A stretch of 64,000 bases of DNA from Heligmosomoides polygyrus polygyrus (Eukaryota; Nematoda; Chromadorea; Rhabditida; Heligmosomidae), in assembly GCA_947396885.1 (NCBI GenBank), contig OX377204.1, positions 1,488,001 through 1,552,000 of the forward strand, in the 5' to 3' direction. Of the stretch, positions 1-11,569 are shown piece by piece. The position numbers and the translations under genes are program-made. The notes beneath the pieces were generated by a model, which ran no database searches, had not been told where the DNA came from, and saw only the letters and a program-made list of their open reading frames with translations. Every line of letters starts with the position of its first letter. The first letter of the stretch is position 1.

Positions 1-1002
1 ATCAACCTTGGCATGGAACAACAAAAAAGGTGTAAAGCAAAAAGATAAGTAGAATGTATGGTATGGTAGAGAAGAACAAAATGTCGTTGCTCTACTACAC
101 CTTTGATTGTTGTGCAAGCCATCTCTCAACATATGAAAGGAATAATCTTACTGATTTACTGTTTTGGGCATCTTTGCATGCTGCCAAATCACTGTGCGCA
201 ATGCTCCTGCCGGGGCTACATCACCGATTCAACTTCTAGACGTCTTATTCCTCGACCCGATGAAAAACTTTATGAAAAGGGTTTGCCATCGCAAATAGGT
301 CGAAGTTCAATATTACCCAGAGAGACAGCCCATAGCAGTTTTTTGCCTTCAAGCATTTTGACAAACGTGTATGGTAGTTCTCCCGGACAGTGTCATAGTT
401 CAGAATAGAAGGTAATTTCGAAGACAAATTATGATTTCCAAAAAAGCCGGCAACAACTGAAAACGAACCAGCCACGTCGCATCTGATGAGCGAGAGCACT
501 ACCCCCGCGCCACCGCCGCAGCTGACGGGTCTTTTTTACGGGGCCCGGTGACTCACCACTCTCGCGCCAGCTGTGTCTCACAGCCAGCCTGTGGTGATGA
601 CCCCCAACTTCAGCAGGTCGTAACTCGCTCGGGAGTTTCATTTTGCAATTTTGACACCCATATTCGTAATCAGCATTACGAGGTCTTTCTAATGATCCTG
701 GTTTCAACTTGAAGTTCCATGGGAGGTCGAAACCCTTCCCTAGTCAGCTCCCACCCGTGATATTAGGGGCCGTATGCTCGTCTATCCCAAGTCTCCCCCG
801 ATGGGGACTGGGGCGTGATAAGATATGTGATAATGATTGGATTCCTCCCATCGGGGAACAAGAGTATACGGTCGCAGGATGGGCCAACCGCTGATTTCAG
901 ATGTAAGCGGATAATCTGAAGGCCTCACTAGTAACAGGGTTTAGCACATTTGTTCAAGTCTGGAGCGGCTGGTAGAGAGGCTGTATTTATGTATATGTTG
1001 TC
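1..1002. other. Unassigned sequence
   Basis: No frame with gene-like composition, splice pattern or recognised repeat. A GC-rich patch at 500-640 and CCCATCGGGGA inverted pairs at 798-858 are the only structure. Confidence 0.5.
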
Positions 1003-1255
1003 ACAGGAGGTTTTATTGCAATCAAAACTCCTTGCGCCTGGCCGGATTCGAACCCGCACCTTCAGATTTCCGGGAAGCGATGCTATGCCTTATACAATTG
1101 ACGCTGTTTGACCGCATTTAACATCCGCGATATCAAACAGCGCCGGTTCTCTAAGGCGTAGCATCGCTACCCGAAAAGCAAAAGTGGCGGGTTCGAGTCC
1201 CGTCTGGCGCAAGAGTTCTTATCGCAACGAAACGTCCTCTAACGGCACAAAGTCT
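1003..1255. repeat. Inverted pair of tRNA-like SINE2 copies
   Basis: 1140-1211 (plus) folds like a tRNA: acceptor arm GCGCCGG with CTGGCGC, and a T arm around GGTTCGAGTCC (B box). The anticodon region cannot form a normal 7-nt loop, so it is not a working tRNA. The body after it (TTATCGCAACGAAACGTCC) recurs at the other copies. 1015-1105 is a second copy on the minus strand. Confidence 0.6.
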
Positions 1256-2403
1256 CCCTTCCAGTCGCTCCAGGCTTAAACAATTGTTCTAAATCTTTTG
1301 GAGAGAATCTACATGGCATCAGGGAGAACATAGTGAGGAGTTGGTTTGCTTTGGTTTTAAGAAAGAAAAGGGGCCTTCAAAAATCCTATGATACGCTATG
1401 TGGGGTTTATCTAGCGAAATCGGAGGAGGCGCCGGCTGTCACGAATTGGTTCAGATGCGGGTACAAGGCGAGGACGTGTGACAAGCTCTGCGCTGACACT
1501 GCCTTTCCCAGCATTTTGGCCACGCCGTGTCGTATAGGCCATATACTCATTCAAATTGCATCTAAGTTGGCCCGCGGAAGCAGGATACATGGAGGATTCT
1601 ACGAAGGAAATGGGCGGGCATTCATTCTCTGCCTATTTGTTAATTACGTTTCCTATCTCTGGGCATTTTATGGAGCCGAGGCGTTCTAGTTGTCACGGTG
1701 AGATCTGAAACGGATGGAGGAGTCTTTGGAGGCGTAGAGGGCTGTCACATAGGGATAGAGTCTTGCGCTGGTGCGTAAGAAGGCAGGATAGATGGAGGTA
1801 TTGTCTGCAGAGAAGGCGTTCATAGCGCCATGCGGTTGACTCTTCGCCTTTTGTATTGGATGAGCTGCGGTTTCTATAACAGCCGTCGTGGAATGCAGGG
1901 AGATTCCAAAAGATGTACATACTTTAGGGTCACCAATCTCGTGAGATCGTCATAAGGCATATCCGTGAATTCCACGAGTCCGACGAAAGACCGGTTGACA
2001 ATCGACTGAAGTTTGCGAAGAATATCAAGGAGATGATCCGCGAATGCTATCCCGCCTACTTCGTAGATGCGCCGATTCCGACACAACAGGACATCGAGAA
2101 GTTGTGAGTTTTCCTTTTCTGCTGGATTGTTTTAAAAGAGATAAGGGGAGCCGGATTTGATTCATAACAACTATTTTGCTGCTTTGTACGGGCTAGGTAC
2201 TAGTATGTGCGTGTGGAGAAACAGCGCTTCCTGGGAACTTACTAGAGATTCGAGGAGGCTTACTTACCGTTGATGAACTTCTCTCATTCGATTCAACAGA
2301 AGTGAGGCATGGGTGGGTCGGAATGGTTTAAAATTCCCGACACGCGACTATTTCGAACCTAAAATCGAAAAACAGAAGAATTTGCATGCAATATCAGCGC
2401 GTT
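1256..2403. other. Unassigned sequence
   Basis: The open frame 1333-1689 is not recognised and lacks start-site context. Nothing else supportable. Confidence 0.4.
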
Positions 2404-2530
2404 AGCCCTGGTTTATACTTGCGCTACCACGCGGCGCGGCACCACGGACGCCATAGATATCGATTTTTCGCGCCTCCTGGTCGATATCTATCTCAACCAT
2501 CGTGCCGCGGCGCAAGTATAAACTAGGGCT
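2404..2530. mobile_element. MITE-C copy
   Basis: AGCCCTGGTTTATACTTGCG and its complement form the ends. The centre is a GATATCGATTTTTCG-type palindrome. The family ends approximate AGGGCCCGTTTATACTTCGA. Confidence 0.7.
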
Positions 2531-2736
2531 TAGACAGCTGCTTAGATTCTTTCTGATTTTTGCTATTGCGCAGCGAGGGGCTTGGCCGCCCTTTCGTGCT
2601 CGGTTTCAAACCCTTTCTTGGTCGGTTATTAACCAACGGGTTTCAAACCGGTTGGTTCACGGTTTCAAATGCAAATTTGTCTGAGATGGTACGATTAGTC
2701 TTTTGTTCTATCCGTCTGTATTTCAGGAAACAACAC

Positions 2737-3024
2737 ATGGGCGAAACAGCGTCGCCGGTCATCGCTGGACTGGAGGATGAGCCGAGCGATGACGTCGAGG
2801 ATGAGGAAGTGGCCGACTACGAGGATGATTCAGCTTCGGAGCAAAGACTTGTGCTCAACGATGATTCAGTGTCGGAGCAAAGGCTAGTAGTGGACGAAGA
2901 GGCCGGACTGGAGCTGGAGCAGGAGGACGAGGAAGATCTTGGCGATGACTTCATGTCTGACGGTGAAGTGGTGAGCCGGCCTGGCAGTCAAGCGGCGAGC
3001 CGGCCTGGTGGTGAGCCCGCCTGA
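2737..3024 (+). CDS. Short very acidic ORF, possible gene or terminal exon
   Basis: ATG at 2737 follows TATTTCAG (ends 2725) by 11 nt, as in trans-spliced nematode messages. The frame runs 95 aa to TGA. It is dominated by Asp and Glu, with a repeated DDSxSEQRLV block (about 29-38 and 41-50) and a C-terminal SRPGSQAASRPGGEPA repeat. Base composition is more GC-rich than its surroundings. GTGAGC at 2970 could be a donor that would shorten the coding part. No family is recognised. Acidic low-complexity frames can be non-coding, so it is offered with reserve. Confidence 0.35.
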   Translation: MGETASPVIAGLEDEPSDDVEDEEVADYEDDSASEQRLVLNDDSVSEQRLVVDEEAGLELEQEDEEDLGDDFMSDGEVVSRPGSQAASRPGGEPA

Positions 3025-3248
3025 CGCTGAAGCGACGAACCAGCCTCCCCCATCTGTGCCTTACTTCGGCAGTGGTTCCCTCGATCCGTCGTCCCGACGA
3101 CCGTCATGTTTTCTAGTCATCGCTTTCTCCGCTCTTGTTACTAGATCGCATTCTTACACCTCGAACACGAGTTGCCTCCTTGTTGTTCTGTTTGGGTTTG
3201 GATTTGGTTCGCCACAGGTTTCTCAGTTCTGCTGATTGATTGGCGCTA

Positions 3249-3689
3249 TCCTAGTCGGAGGGTGAGGCAGAATGGATATGTTCTATGTGCTCTGAGACCA
3301 TGGGCCACACGAGAGAGTAGATTGTGACCTGTTTCGTCCTAGAGAAACGCTTAGTAGCTGTGAAAGCATTTTACATGCCCGTCTGTCCACACGTGCGTGC
3401 GTCAGCACGAAATTACTGGCCACTACACGGACTTCACAACAACGGTTGACGGAGCCGACCGATCATTCATATAGATCCACGCCTATTCGGCAACGGTCAG
3501 AGGGGTTGAGCAGAAAGTAAGCAAAATCGATCGATCAGTCAATATTGATCGATTATTGTCCACATCTGAAGTGACTGATTTCTCAATCGTTAGTGGGTCT
3601 GAACGTTGTCTTGTAGTGAGGCGTCCCATGGTCATGGTCTTTCATGTTTTGTCTTGGTTTGACACGTGACCTCACCCTCCCGACTAGGA
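3249..3689. mobile_element. MITE-D copy
   Basis: TCCTAGTCGGAGGGTGAGG and CCTCACCCTCCCGACTAGGA are exact inverted ends. The centre is non-coding and includes an ATCGATCAGTCAATATTGAT palindrome. Confidence 0.8.
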
Positions 3690-4105
3690 AAGCGTTGATT
3701 GGTTTGTAATTGTTCAGTCTTCCCTCTGTAAGAAGTTGCTACGAATATCGTTGTGTACCATGGTCAGCACGAGGTGCTGAGAAATGGTCTGAGACCGTCG
3801 CGTTTATCGTCTACTGCAATAGAGTCATGAAGAGCTTTTCCTGTTAAGGTGCATAGATAAGGATTATATGGCGGGGTTTATACTTGAGTCGCTGCGCGTT
3901 GCGGTATTGATTGGTTAGTGGGCACTATCGATTTTGATGGATTTCTCGGCGCGGTTGAGGTGCAAACTACGATCCGGGGCCTGTTCCCAGTCGTCTACGG
4001 CTGCATGTGCAGAGTATACAAACCGATTGACGCTGAAAAAATCGATACGCATGTTTTGCGGTAGACGTTCAGGTGCAATTACCATGGTGGACTGTGAATC
4101 GTACC

Positions 4106-4874
4106 TAAGGCCCCGTTTATACTTCCGACGCCGAGCGACGCGACGGCATGCAAAGTGGCCATATTGATCGATCGCGTCGCTCAATCAATAGGCACTATAC
4201 GTGGCATCGCCTAACTCGTCGTCGAAGTATAAACGGAGCCTAAGGGCCTGTTGATACCTCATGACGGGAGCAATTGATCGGCCGGGAAATCATACGTATC
4301 GATTTTCTCCAACCATGCCGAGTGAAAATCGATACGTATGATTTGTCCATGGCCGACCAATCGCCCTCATCGCTCTTGTTGCGAATTATAAACAGGTCAT
4401 TAGTCCTATCATATAATTCCGGGTCGCGGAGACAGTGTTGCGCGGGTAGCTGCGATCTGCATAGCTCATAGGCCTGAGAGCTCGTTTAGTGTGTTCCCGA
4501 GGGCGACGCGATGTTATGGTAAGCTCCCGTATCAATCCATCACGTCCCGCGATCGATATTGGAGCTTATAATAAGATCACGTCGCACGCCGCGTGTACAC
4601 TAAACGATCCCTAAGGCCCGTTTGGAAGTATAGACGGGGCGATGTAAAGTGATGAAATTGATCGGTCGCGCCGCTCAATCAATATAGCCGCCATACGTAG
4701 CGTCGCGTCGCTCGGCGTCGAAGTATAACGGGGTGTAAGGCAGAGTTTGTACCACCTGGCCTGAGCCGCCATCACCGCCAGAATGTCCGATATTGATCAT
4801 ATGCGCTGCCAAATCGATATCGTTGCTTTTCCTGCTGTCTCGCTGCCCAGCGACTGAAGTATAAACTTTACCTA
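4106..4874. mobile_element. Run of five end-to-end MITE-C type elements
   Basis: Five small palindromic units share or abut CTAAGG junctions: 4106-4244, 4241-4402, 4474-4613, 4611-4739 and 4736-4874. Each has ends of the form AGGCCCGTTTATACTTC and its complement with a unit-specific GC-rich stem and an A/T-rich GATCGAT centre. A more worn copy precedes them at about 3871-4105. Confidence 0.75.
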
Positions 4875-5530
4875 GGGCGAGCCCTAGTGGCTGCTTTTCC
4901 TGTGGTTCCACCACAGACTTGCTTAGCACGAATTGTCCATACAGATGTAATCGCTTGTAAGCGTCTGTAGTTGTTTAGGTGTGAATTAGCAGAGTATGTT
5001 ATTTTCGTTGAAGATTATCACCACATATATCGTCGTTCGTCCGGCAATAGCACATGTTATGCATAGCATTTCGTTTCGTTGTTCTTCTTCATAATTGAAC
5101 CCCCGGATCCCGGTATTTGAGTGCCCAAACTTCTGACACCTCATCAGCTCGTGTTCTCTCGTTTGTAATCGTCGTCACACACACACGCACGCATGTGTTG
5201 AGTGTTTTCCTTGAAGGGACCTGCCCAGTCGGCTGTCAGTCGACAATATCGATGTTCATGTAATATATAGGCCTCTTCCTGTAGCAGTTTCCTTGTACAT
5301 TATTCTCTCGAGAGCAGGAGAGTGTGTGATGGTGTCAGGCCATCACTCAGGAGCTTTTTCACCTGCACGCGCCAAGAATTCGCTATCTCGATCGTTTTTT
5401 TTTTCTTCTTCTCGTCTATACCACTAATTGATGTCTACGTGTAATCTCGTTATTTAACTGTTATTCAGTTTGTGTGTTATGATATGAAGTTGCTGATCTT
5501 TTCGACTGTCCCCGCAAGTGCAATATAGAG
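4875..5530. other. Unassigned sequence
   Basis: T-rich, non-coding, with a short CACACACGCACGCA run at 5177. No recognised element. Confidence 0.4.
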
Positions 5531-5640
5531 CAGGGGCCGGTATCATTAACGATTTACAGCAATTTAACGGAGAAAATACAGCGGAAATCCCTGATAGCGC
5601 GGCTTACCGAGCGATATGGTCAAATATTTCACCAGCGGTA
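5531..5640. mobile_element. MITE-A, left half only
   Basis: CAGGGGCCGGTATCATTAAC, then AATTTAACGGAGAAAATACA, the left arm of the MITE-A family. The right arm is missing. Confidence 0.6.
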
Positions 5641-5784
5641 AACCGAGGGCAGACATGACTCCAACGCAGCGCGAAGCCCCTGGCGTCGGGCACGGTGCGC
5701 GGAGAAAGACGAGTTGTCGCGGTCCGACTGCTTCCGACAGGGAAGGCTAGTGACTCGTTCTGGAGCGCGAATGTGTGTGCCGGC

Positions 5785-8512
5785 CAGGGATGGGCGGAAT
5801 TTCTGTTTTCTGTTTTCTGTTTTCTGATTTTCTGGTCATTTTTGACAATTTTTTTCTGTTTTCTGTTTTCTGGGAAAATGGCCAAAAATTGGCCAGAAAA
5901 CAGAAAATAGAGTTACGATCAAAATGTTATCACAGAAATCTAATGAAAGGAATCCAAAAAGTATTATAGAATAGTGAGCTTCACTCCACAATAGTATTTC
6001 TAGAGCCTCTTAAATGGAAAGCATGTGGCGTTTTTGGATGTGCTCGTGTAGTAATTGCGCCGCATACTCATGAACTATCACTAAAAATTTTATATTAAAA
6101 CTTTAAAACTAGTATTCTGAGGGCATTAAGTTATGTACTAACTATCCACTTGTCCTAGAGTTACTGTGGGTAGGGTTATTCTCCACCTCCGGTTTAAAAA
6201 TTGATCACTGTTAGTCGGTCATCCCCAATATCGCTTTCTGCGGAGCCTTCGTCGAAGCTGCTTTTCTAACTATGAAGATTCTTCCTTGGTGTCACAAATT
6301 AGTAAGAGACAGAAAAGTTTTAGTTACCTTCGATTTCGCTGCTGTAATGATACAATACTGATACACGAAATTTCTCATTTATCACTTATATCATCTGTCG
6401 TCCCATTGATCATCGAGTTGTTCATGCGGGCACCAGCAGCGTCTCAACACGTCCATGCCACATGCCAGGGTATCTAAAGAATCCTTTTCGCACGAGGGAC
6501 ACGAAGAGCGTCATATTGTTTATTCAGGGCTTTGACCAAGTCCGACCAACGCGTAGGTGGGCATCCTGGTGTTCTCTTGACATCCCGTGGAGTGTAGTCG
6601 ATGATGGCTCTCGTCCACTCGGTGTCTGCGAAGCGCATTACGTGGCCCGCCTAATTTTCGACGACTTGGCCTATGCGACAGCGTCCCTGGTCTTCGAACG
6701 TCGGCGAAGCTCGGAAGTCTCGAGGCCTTCTCTCACTTGCGTGAGTCGTATCACTCCGAGCATTGTTCTCTCGATTCTCCGCTACGCGACACTGATCGCT
6801 TGTTCATCCTGCTTTCGTAGAGCCCAGGTTCTGCGTCTTCTCCACGACTTTCTTGACAGCTCCTCAAGCCGCTCGCATCCTCCTTTCCAGCTCCGGCGCT
6901 AGTTAGTTGGTCATGTTGACTTCACGGCCCAGATACACGTATCTGGAGCATTCGAAGATGTTCGTTCCATTGAGTGAGAGTGGGGCGTCAGAAACTTGTC
7001 CGTTCCTCATGAACATCGTCTTCGTAACATTCAGCTGCAGTCCAATGTTCCACATACACGATCGAAGCCAGCAAGCATTTGCTCTGACTGGCTAGCGCTC
7101 GGTGTTAGATGGTGTTGGTGCCGTCTGTCGTCTTTCACTCTCATGTCTTCCCATTCTAGTTGTCGAATGACGTTTTGAAGGGTGGCGCAGAAGAGAACCG
7201 GGGATATAGTACCCTCTGAACCTCTCTGTTCACTTTGGCAACGACATTGTTGTAGAATGGCGAGATCTTTGTCGTGAATCCACTCTGCAGCTCTCGAAGG
7301 ACTCTGATGTACCCAGTAGGAACGCCCTGAACGAGCAGGACTTCGACGACCGCTTCAGTTTCGATAGAGTCGAATGCCTTCATCAGGTGAACGTGCAGCG
7401 GCAGCTTGTACTCTCGCGACACCCGATAAGCTTCGTAATGATGTGTATGTGGTCGATCGTACTGAATCCTCTCTGAATTCCTGCTTGTGCGCATGACTGT
7501 ACTTCATCTAGCGTTCTGCCGATCCTATTCAGGAGGACTCGAGTTAACAGCTTATAGACTACGTACATCAGGCAGACCAGGCGATTGTTGCTAATGTCGT
7601 GCACTCCTCTGTACAGCAAGGCGGTTCTGCTGGTATTCCACTGAGATTTAATATGATATATAGATATGAGATGAAATAATAATGTGATAAAGAGGGTATA
7701 TGCTCGGTCTTCATTATATGGTGTCTACGCATTCAAAAAAACACCTTCACCTAAGATCTGTTGTGCTGACAGCCCCTTCAGTCAAAATCTCGTACTGTAC
7801 TGTAAGGCACCAAGCCAGTGCACATCATCTTTAGTCGGCTAAGCAGTAACTAGGTGCTGTAAAGAGCATTGGTAAGTTGGCCTGAGAACTTTCAGTTACG
7901 CGGAAACTAGGCTACTACAAGGAAAGGTATGACCAAGAACGAAACGAACTAGGAATACAGATTCTAGCAGAGGTAGTAATACTCAACAAATCTCTGCACA
8001 GCTTTAGAGTATGTTGCGAGAGTGGGTCTACAAACTCAAGCAATTGAGTTGAAATATGGAAACAGTGGTCACTGATTCATCGTGTTCGGTACTCTAAAAG
8101 TTTCTTACTAGTGGGACATTATCTGATTGAGGCGTTCGCGGTGAAACGGGGCTGATGAGTAATGTTGTGTACTTCACGTGTCGAGATTCCTAGGATCTAT
8201 CAGTCCAGATTTACAACTTGCTGATTGCAGTAGACTGGAATGTAGTAGAAATTTTTATAAACGCTTACAAAATAAAACGCTTGTCTACGACTACATTTCT
8301 AGTCATACAAAAGCATTTGCTACTGGAAAAATGAATCTTCGGGTAAAATAATTAGATCGTGTGATAATTTCCAAATTTTCTGTTTTCTGATTTCTGTTTT
8401 CTGATTTTCTGGCGTTTTTGGCTTTTCTGTTTTCTGATTTCTGTTTTCTGACGAAAGCGATTTTCTGATTTCTGTTTTCTGGGAAAATTTTCAAAATTTC
8501 CGCCCATCCCTG
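5785..8512. mobile_element. hAT-type DNA transposon with 8-bp target duplication
   Basis: The ends CAGGGATGGGCGGAA (5785-5799) and TTCCGCCCATCCCTG (8498-8512) are perfect inverted repeats of the hAT CAGGG form. Both flanks are GTGCCGGC (5777-5784 and 8513-8520), the 8-bp duplication hAT makes. Subterminal arms are strings of TTTTCTG units (5800-5900, 8375-8490). No hAT transposase frame is seen inside, so the copy is non-autonomous. An RTE fragment lies within it. Confidence 0.85.
6425..7640 (-). pseudogene. RTE-type LINE reverse transcriptase fragment
   Basis: Minus-strand frames, broken by stops and shifts, read in order VIYKLLTRV-type palm start, AQAGIQRGFSTIDHIHIITK, KLPLHVHLMKAFDSIETEAV, QGVPTGYIRVLRELQSGFTT and SPFYNNVVAK. 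This is the RT domain of RTE-clade non-LTR elements. The region nearer 6425 carries the C-terminal WAxHVMRF-type part and the 3' end shared with copies at 26.3, 49.4 and 63.1 kb. Inactive, with the 5' half absent. Confidence 0.85.
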
Positions 8513-9180
8513 GTGCCGGCGACGTCGACCGCGCAGGAGAAGCAAGGAGAGGAGACATGAGATAAGGAACAATAACGACTTCCGTATACCTCAAGTAGTT
8601 TTGCAACCACGTTGCACAGCAAGAACAACTGCAAAGCGTCTACAATGCGTTAAAATATAGTAAAAAAAAACTAAACCAGGAACTAATTTGGTGCAAAGTC
8701 GTTTCATAAAATCTGATTTTTGTGAAAATCTGCTACAATAAGGGAGGCACAGAGTGTATACTCTTTGCATCAAGTAAACAACATCGCTTTCCTCTTTCAG
8801 ATTCTACGGAGGATAGAAAATGTATGACTTCCCCCAACGAATTAGGAAAATGCTGCCTTCTTTACCTTACAGAAATGGGACTGTCAATACTAAGCAATAA
8901 TGACGAGATCGACAACTCTGCATTTCAAATCCTCGTACTTGCTATACTGAAGCGTTGAAAATTAAACACTAAACTATACCTAAGAAATCGTATGCTCCGA
9001 AAAATGTCAAATATCTGAAGCGCACTGGGATGAGGAAAAGAGCAAGAAACGTCAAGAACTGGGCAAGGAGCTTAAACACTGGTAAAATTTCGTGCTCCGC
9101 GGCTAATCATGCGTCACCGATCCCACGTCCGCGTTTCAGCGCCGCGACGTTGTATGCAGCTAGCGCGCGAGTCGCGTTGG
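8513..9180. other. Unassigned sequence
   Basis: Apart from the hAT target duplication at its start, no gene or known repeat is seen. Confidence 0.4.
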
Positions 9181-9277
9181 AGTTACGTCCTGGAGCCCGG
9201 TAAGCTGCGCTGTCAGGAACTTCGGCTGTATTTTTCCCGTTAAATTGCTGTACGTCGTTGATGAATCTGGCCCCAGG
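9181..9277. mobile_element. MITE-A, right half only
   Basis: CGTTGATGAATCTGGCCCCA end with TTCGGCTGTATTTTTCCCGT. The left arm is absent. Confidence 0.6.
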
Positions 9278-9831
9278 TTGTATTCGTCTCACATATTTTG
9301 AGTTCCTAAAAGGAGGTGGCAGAGCGGGATTTATACTCACCCATGAGCCTCTAAGTTATTGTCACCGAAAGGTTACACATCGCACTTCCTGCCGCCTGGC
9401 ACGATCCTCAAGGATTCTATGCTTCCAATTGGTCCTCGTCGCGTGCCATAGCGGCCCAGAGAGCGTAGATATTCCAACGTAGGCAGACTTTCGGGGAACT
9501 CACTCCCATAAACTTCTTGACCTCTGCTGTCCATTCAAACTACAGGGTGTCTCACTAAAAAACGTATGTTTGAAAGGTGATAACTTTGCTCACAGTAAAG
9601 GCACTCAAGAAGTTAAATGCTCATATGAAAGCTTAAGGGAGCAGAAATTATCTGACATTTGAGCAGTATGAAATGCGCCATGCACTCGTCTGAAATCTTA
9701 CATTTTACACTCGATTGATTGTGTTTCGCTTGAATACATGATATAATTTCTTCACAAAGTGGCCGTTACGATTGATTTGTGCTTCTTTCGTGGTTATAAA
9801 CTTAAAGACACACTACGGTTTACGAAGAAGG

Positions 9832-10525
9832 CAAGGTATCATAAAAATGCAGGTACTATTTGAAAGGTTTCAACATTGCTGCTCGTGAAGCTTATGAAGA
9901 TATTTGACACTCATATGAAAGCACAAGGCAAAGATTCCTGTGGCATGTAGATAGTCAAGTTTGCGCCATGCCTCCGCCTGAAATCTTGCATTTCAGGCTC
10001 GATTGGTTGTGCATGGGCTGAATGCTTGTTACAATCCTATTACTTCTTGGTCAGATTAACCTGTGCTGTGCTTCGCTTGACGTGTAGACGTGGCAATCAC
10101 GCGCGTGAAATTGATTTAATTTCTATGAAAGAAACGTGAAATGCGAGTTTATTGATTGCACAATTTAAATGATGGCAGGAGCTCCATTTTCCAAGACGGA
10201 TTCTGTGGGCTTTTCTGATGAAGTTAATATTCAAACTGAAAGGAGAGGTCAGTGAGCATAATTGCTTCTACTAGGCGAACGTTAAAAGAAGCATAGCACA
10301 GGTTAATGAGGCCAAGTAGAAACAAGTTTGTAACAAGCATTCAGCCCATGCACAATCAATCGAGTATGGAATGCAAGGTTTCAGGCAGGTGCATGGCGCA
10401 ATCTTGACTATTTGCACGCCAAAGTGATCCCGTTGCCCTCCGCTTTCATGCGAGTCTCAAACATCTTCATAAGCAGTAATGCTAAAACCTTTCAAATAGT
10501 GTCTGGTTTTTTTTAGGATACCCTG
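9832..10525. mobile_element. Inner palindromic element related to its host element
   Basis: Ends CAAGGTATCATAAAAATGC and, inverted, CAGGGTATCCTAAAAAAAACC. The arms pair over about 250 bp. The arm sequence itself resembles the outer element arm (TTTGAAAGGT...GAAATCTTGCAT). Confidence 0.65.
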
Positions 10526-10639
10526 CAAAGCCGCAGTGTGTTTTAAAATTGTAAAGCTGTAGAAAAGCGCAAATCAATCGAAACGGTCACTTTTTGGAAA
10601 ATTTTTAGCAAGTATTCAAGCGAAACACAATCCTTCCAG

Positions 10640-10900
10640 CCTTCCGGCTGTTTCCATAAGCGCAGTTGGGTTGCCTTAGGTCCTATTCGTTTCATTCCCT
10701 CATTAACTTTTGAGACTCCTGTAGCTTGAAATGATCCTTGGGCGAGTAATTTCTCGAACTCTTTTTGACTTTTCCAGGCTCTGAAGAAGGCGGTTACGCC
10801 GGAACGTAAGCCGTAAGCTTCGATGACAATCTTGACTCAACAGCTTCACGACATCCTACACTACAATTAAACGACATGCCAAGATTCAACGACAGTCGGA
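10640..10900 (+). mobile_element. Penelope-like element 3' remnant
   Basis: 10760-10815 (GACTTTTCCAGGCTCTGAAG, then AGGCGGTTACGCCGGAACG) matches the pLTR ends of the Penelope-like elements at 42-43 kb. It interrupts the pairing of the surrounding palindrome. Confidence 0.5.
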
Positions 10901-11227
10901 CATGGAAACACAACCAATCGAGCGTGAAATGCAAAATTTCAGACGAGTGCATGGCGCATTCCTTACCGCCTATATTTCAGAAAATTTTTATTTTCCTAAG
11001 CTTTTATATTAGCCCTGAACTTCTTCGGTACCTTTGCTGTGAGCAAAGTTATTACCTTTCAAGCAGTGTGTGCATGTTTTGAGACACCCTGTAGTGTCCA
11101 ATTTCTCCGTTTCTGAACGAAGCACGGAGACGGAGGAACCACACTTCTAATTATGAAGCTCAAATAAACAATTTTGAATAAATGAACATTTGTCATTGTA
11201 TCAGCTATCATTGCCTTTCTTCGAGGT

Positions 11228-11358
11228 GGACCATCAACACCTCCAGTCGTCCCCGTCACGTGCCAAAGTGCACCAATGTGTCCTCCTCGCTTGTTCGAGG
11301 GATTTGAAGTGCGTCATGTCGTCCGCTACCGGTTTCCATGAAGGAGTCCGACGATCGT
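11228..11358 (-). pseudogene. RTE LINE 3' fragment
   Basis: Matches the RTE 3' region at 49.43-49.57 kb (GTCACGTGCCAAAGTGCACC against GTCGCGTGCCAGAGTGGTCC). It stops where a MITE-B begins. Confidence 0.6.
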
Positions 11359-11482
11359 CCTGGGGCCGGATTCACCAACGGCCGTTATAAGGGGAAAAGA
11401 TTCCCACAATGAAACATTCATCTCTATTCCTTGCGTTATCTCTACCCCTTATACCCTGCTTTCCCGCGGGTTTAATTGGAGG
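11359..11482. mobile_element. MITE-B, right end missing
   Basis: CTGGGGCCGGATTCACCAAC, then CGCGGGTTTAATTG. The final GATGAATCCGGC terminus is lost. Confidence 0.5.
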
Positions 11483-11569
11483 ATTGCTAAGGTAGGTGTC
11501 GCAAACCAGATCCGCACTTTGAAGGGCGGCCGATGAGCCGAAAACATTAAATTATAAATTTTACTGTCA

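Larger units (their letters stand above)
9543..11091. mobile_element. TA-flanked palindromic element with long inverted arms
   Basis: Ends CAGGGTGTCTCA (9543) and TGAGACACCCTG (to 11091) are flanked by TA on both sides. The inverted arms extend about 200 bp (for example ATGCGCCATGCACTCGTCTG in both). No coding frame. The size, TA target and ends suit a Tc1/mariner-type MITE. The left arm continues pairing with 10530-10640, and 10640-10900 is extra sequence. Confidence 0.75.

Noticed and set aside
1140..1211. 72-nt sequence with good acceptor and T arms as a real tRNA gene
   Set aside because: The anticodon stem leaves a loop far longer than 7 nt, and the same head recurs with the same non-tRNA body elsewhere, so it is a SINE.
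4106..4874. CRISPR-like array
   Set aside because: Repeats are inverted-ended hairpins of 130-160 bp in a eukaryotic setting, not short direct repeats with unique spacers.
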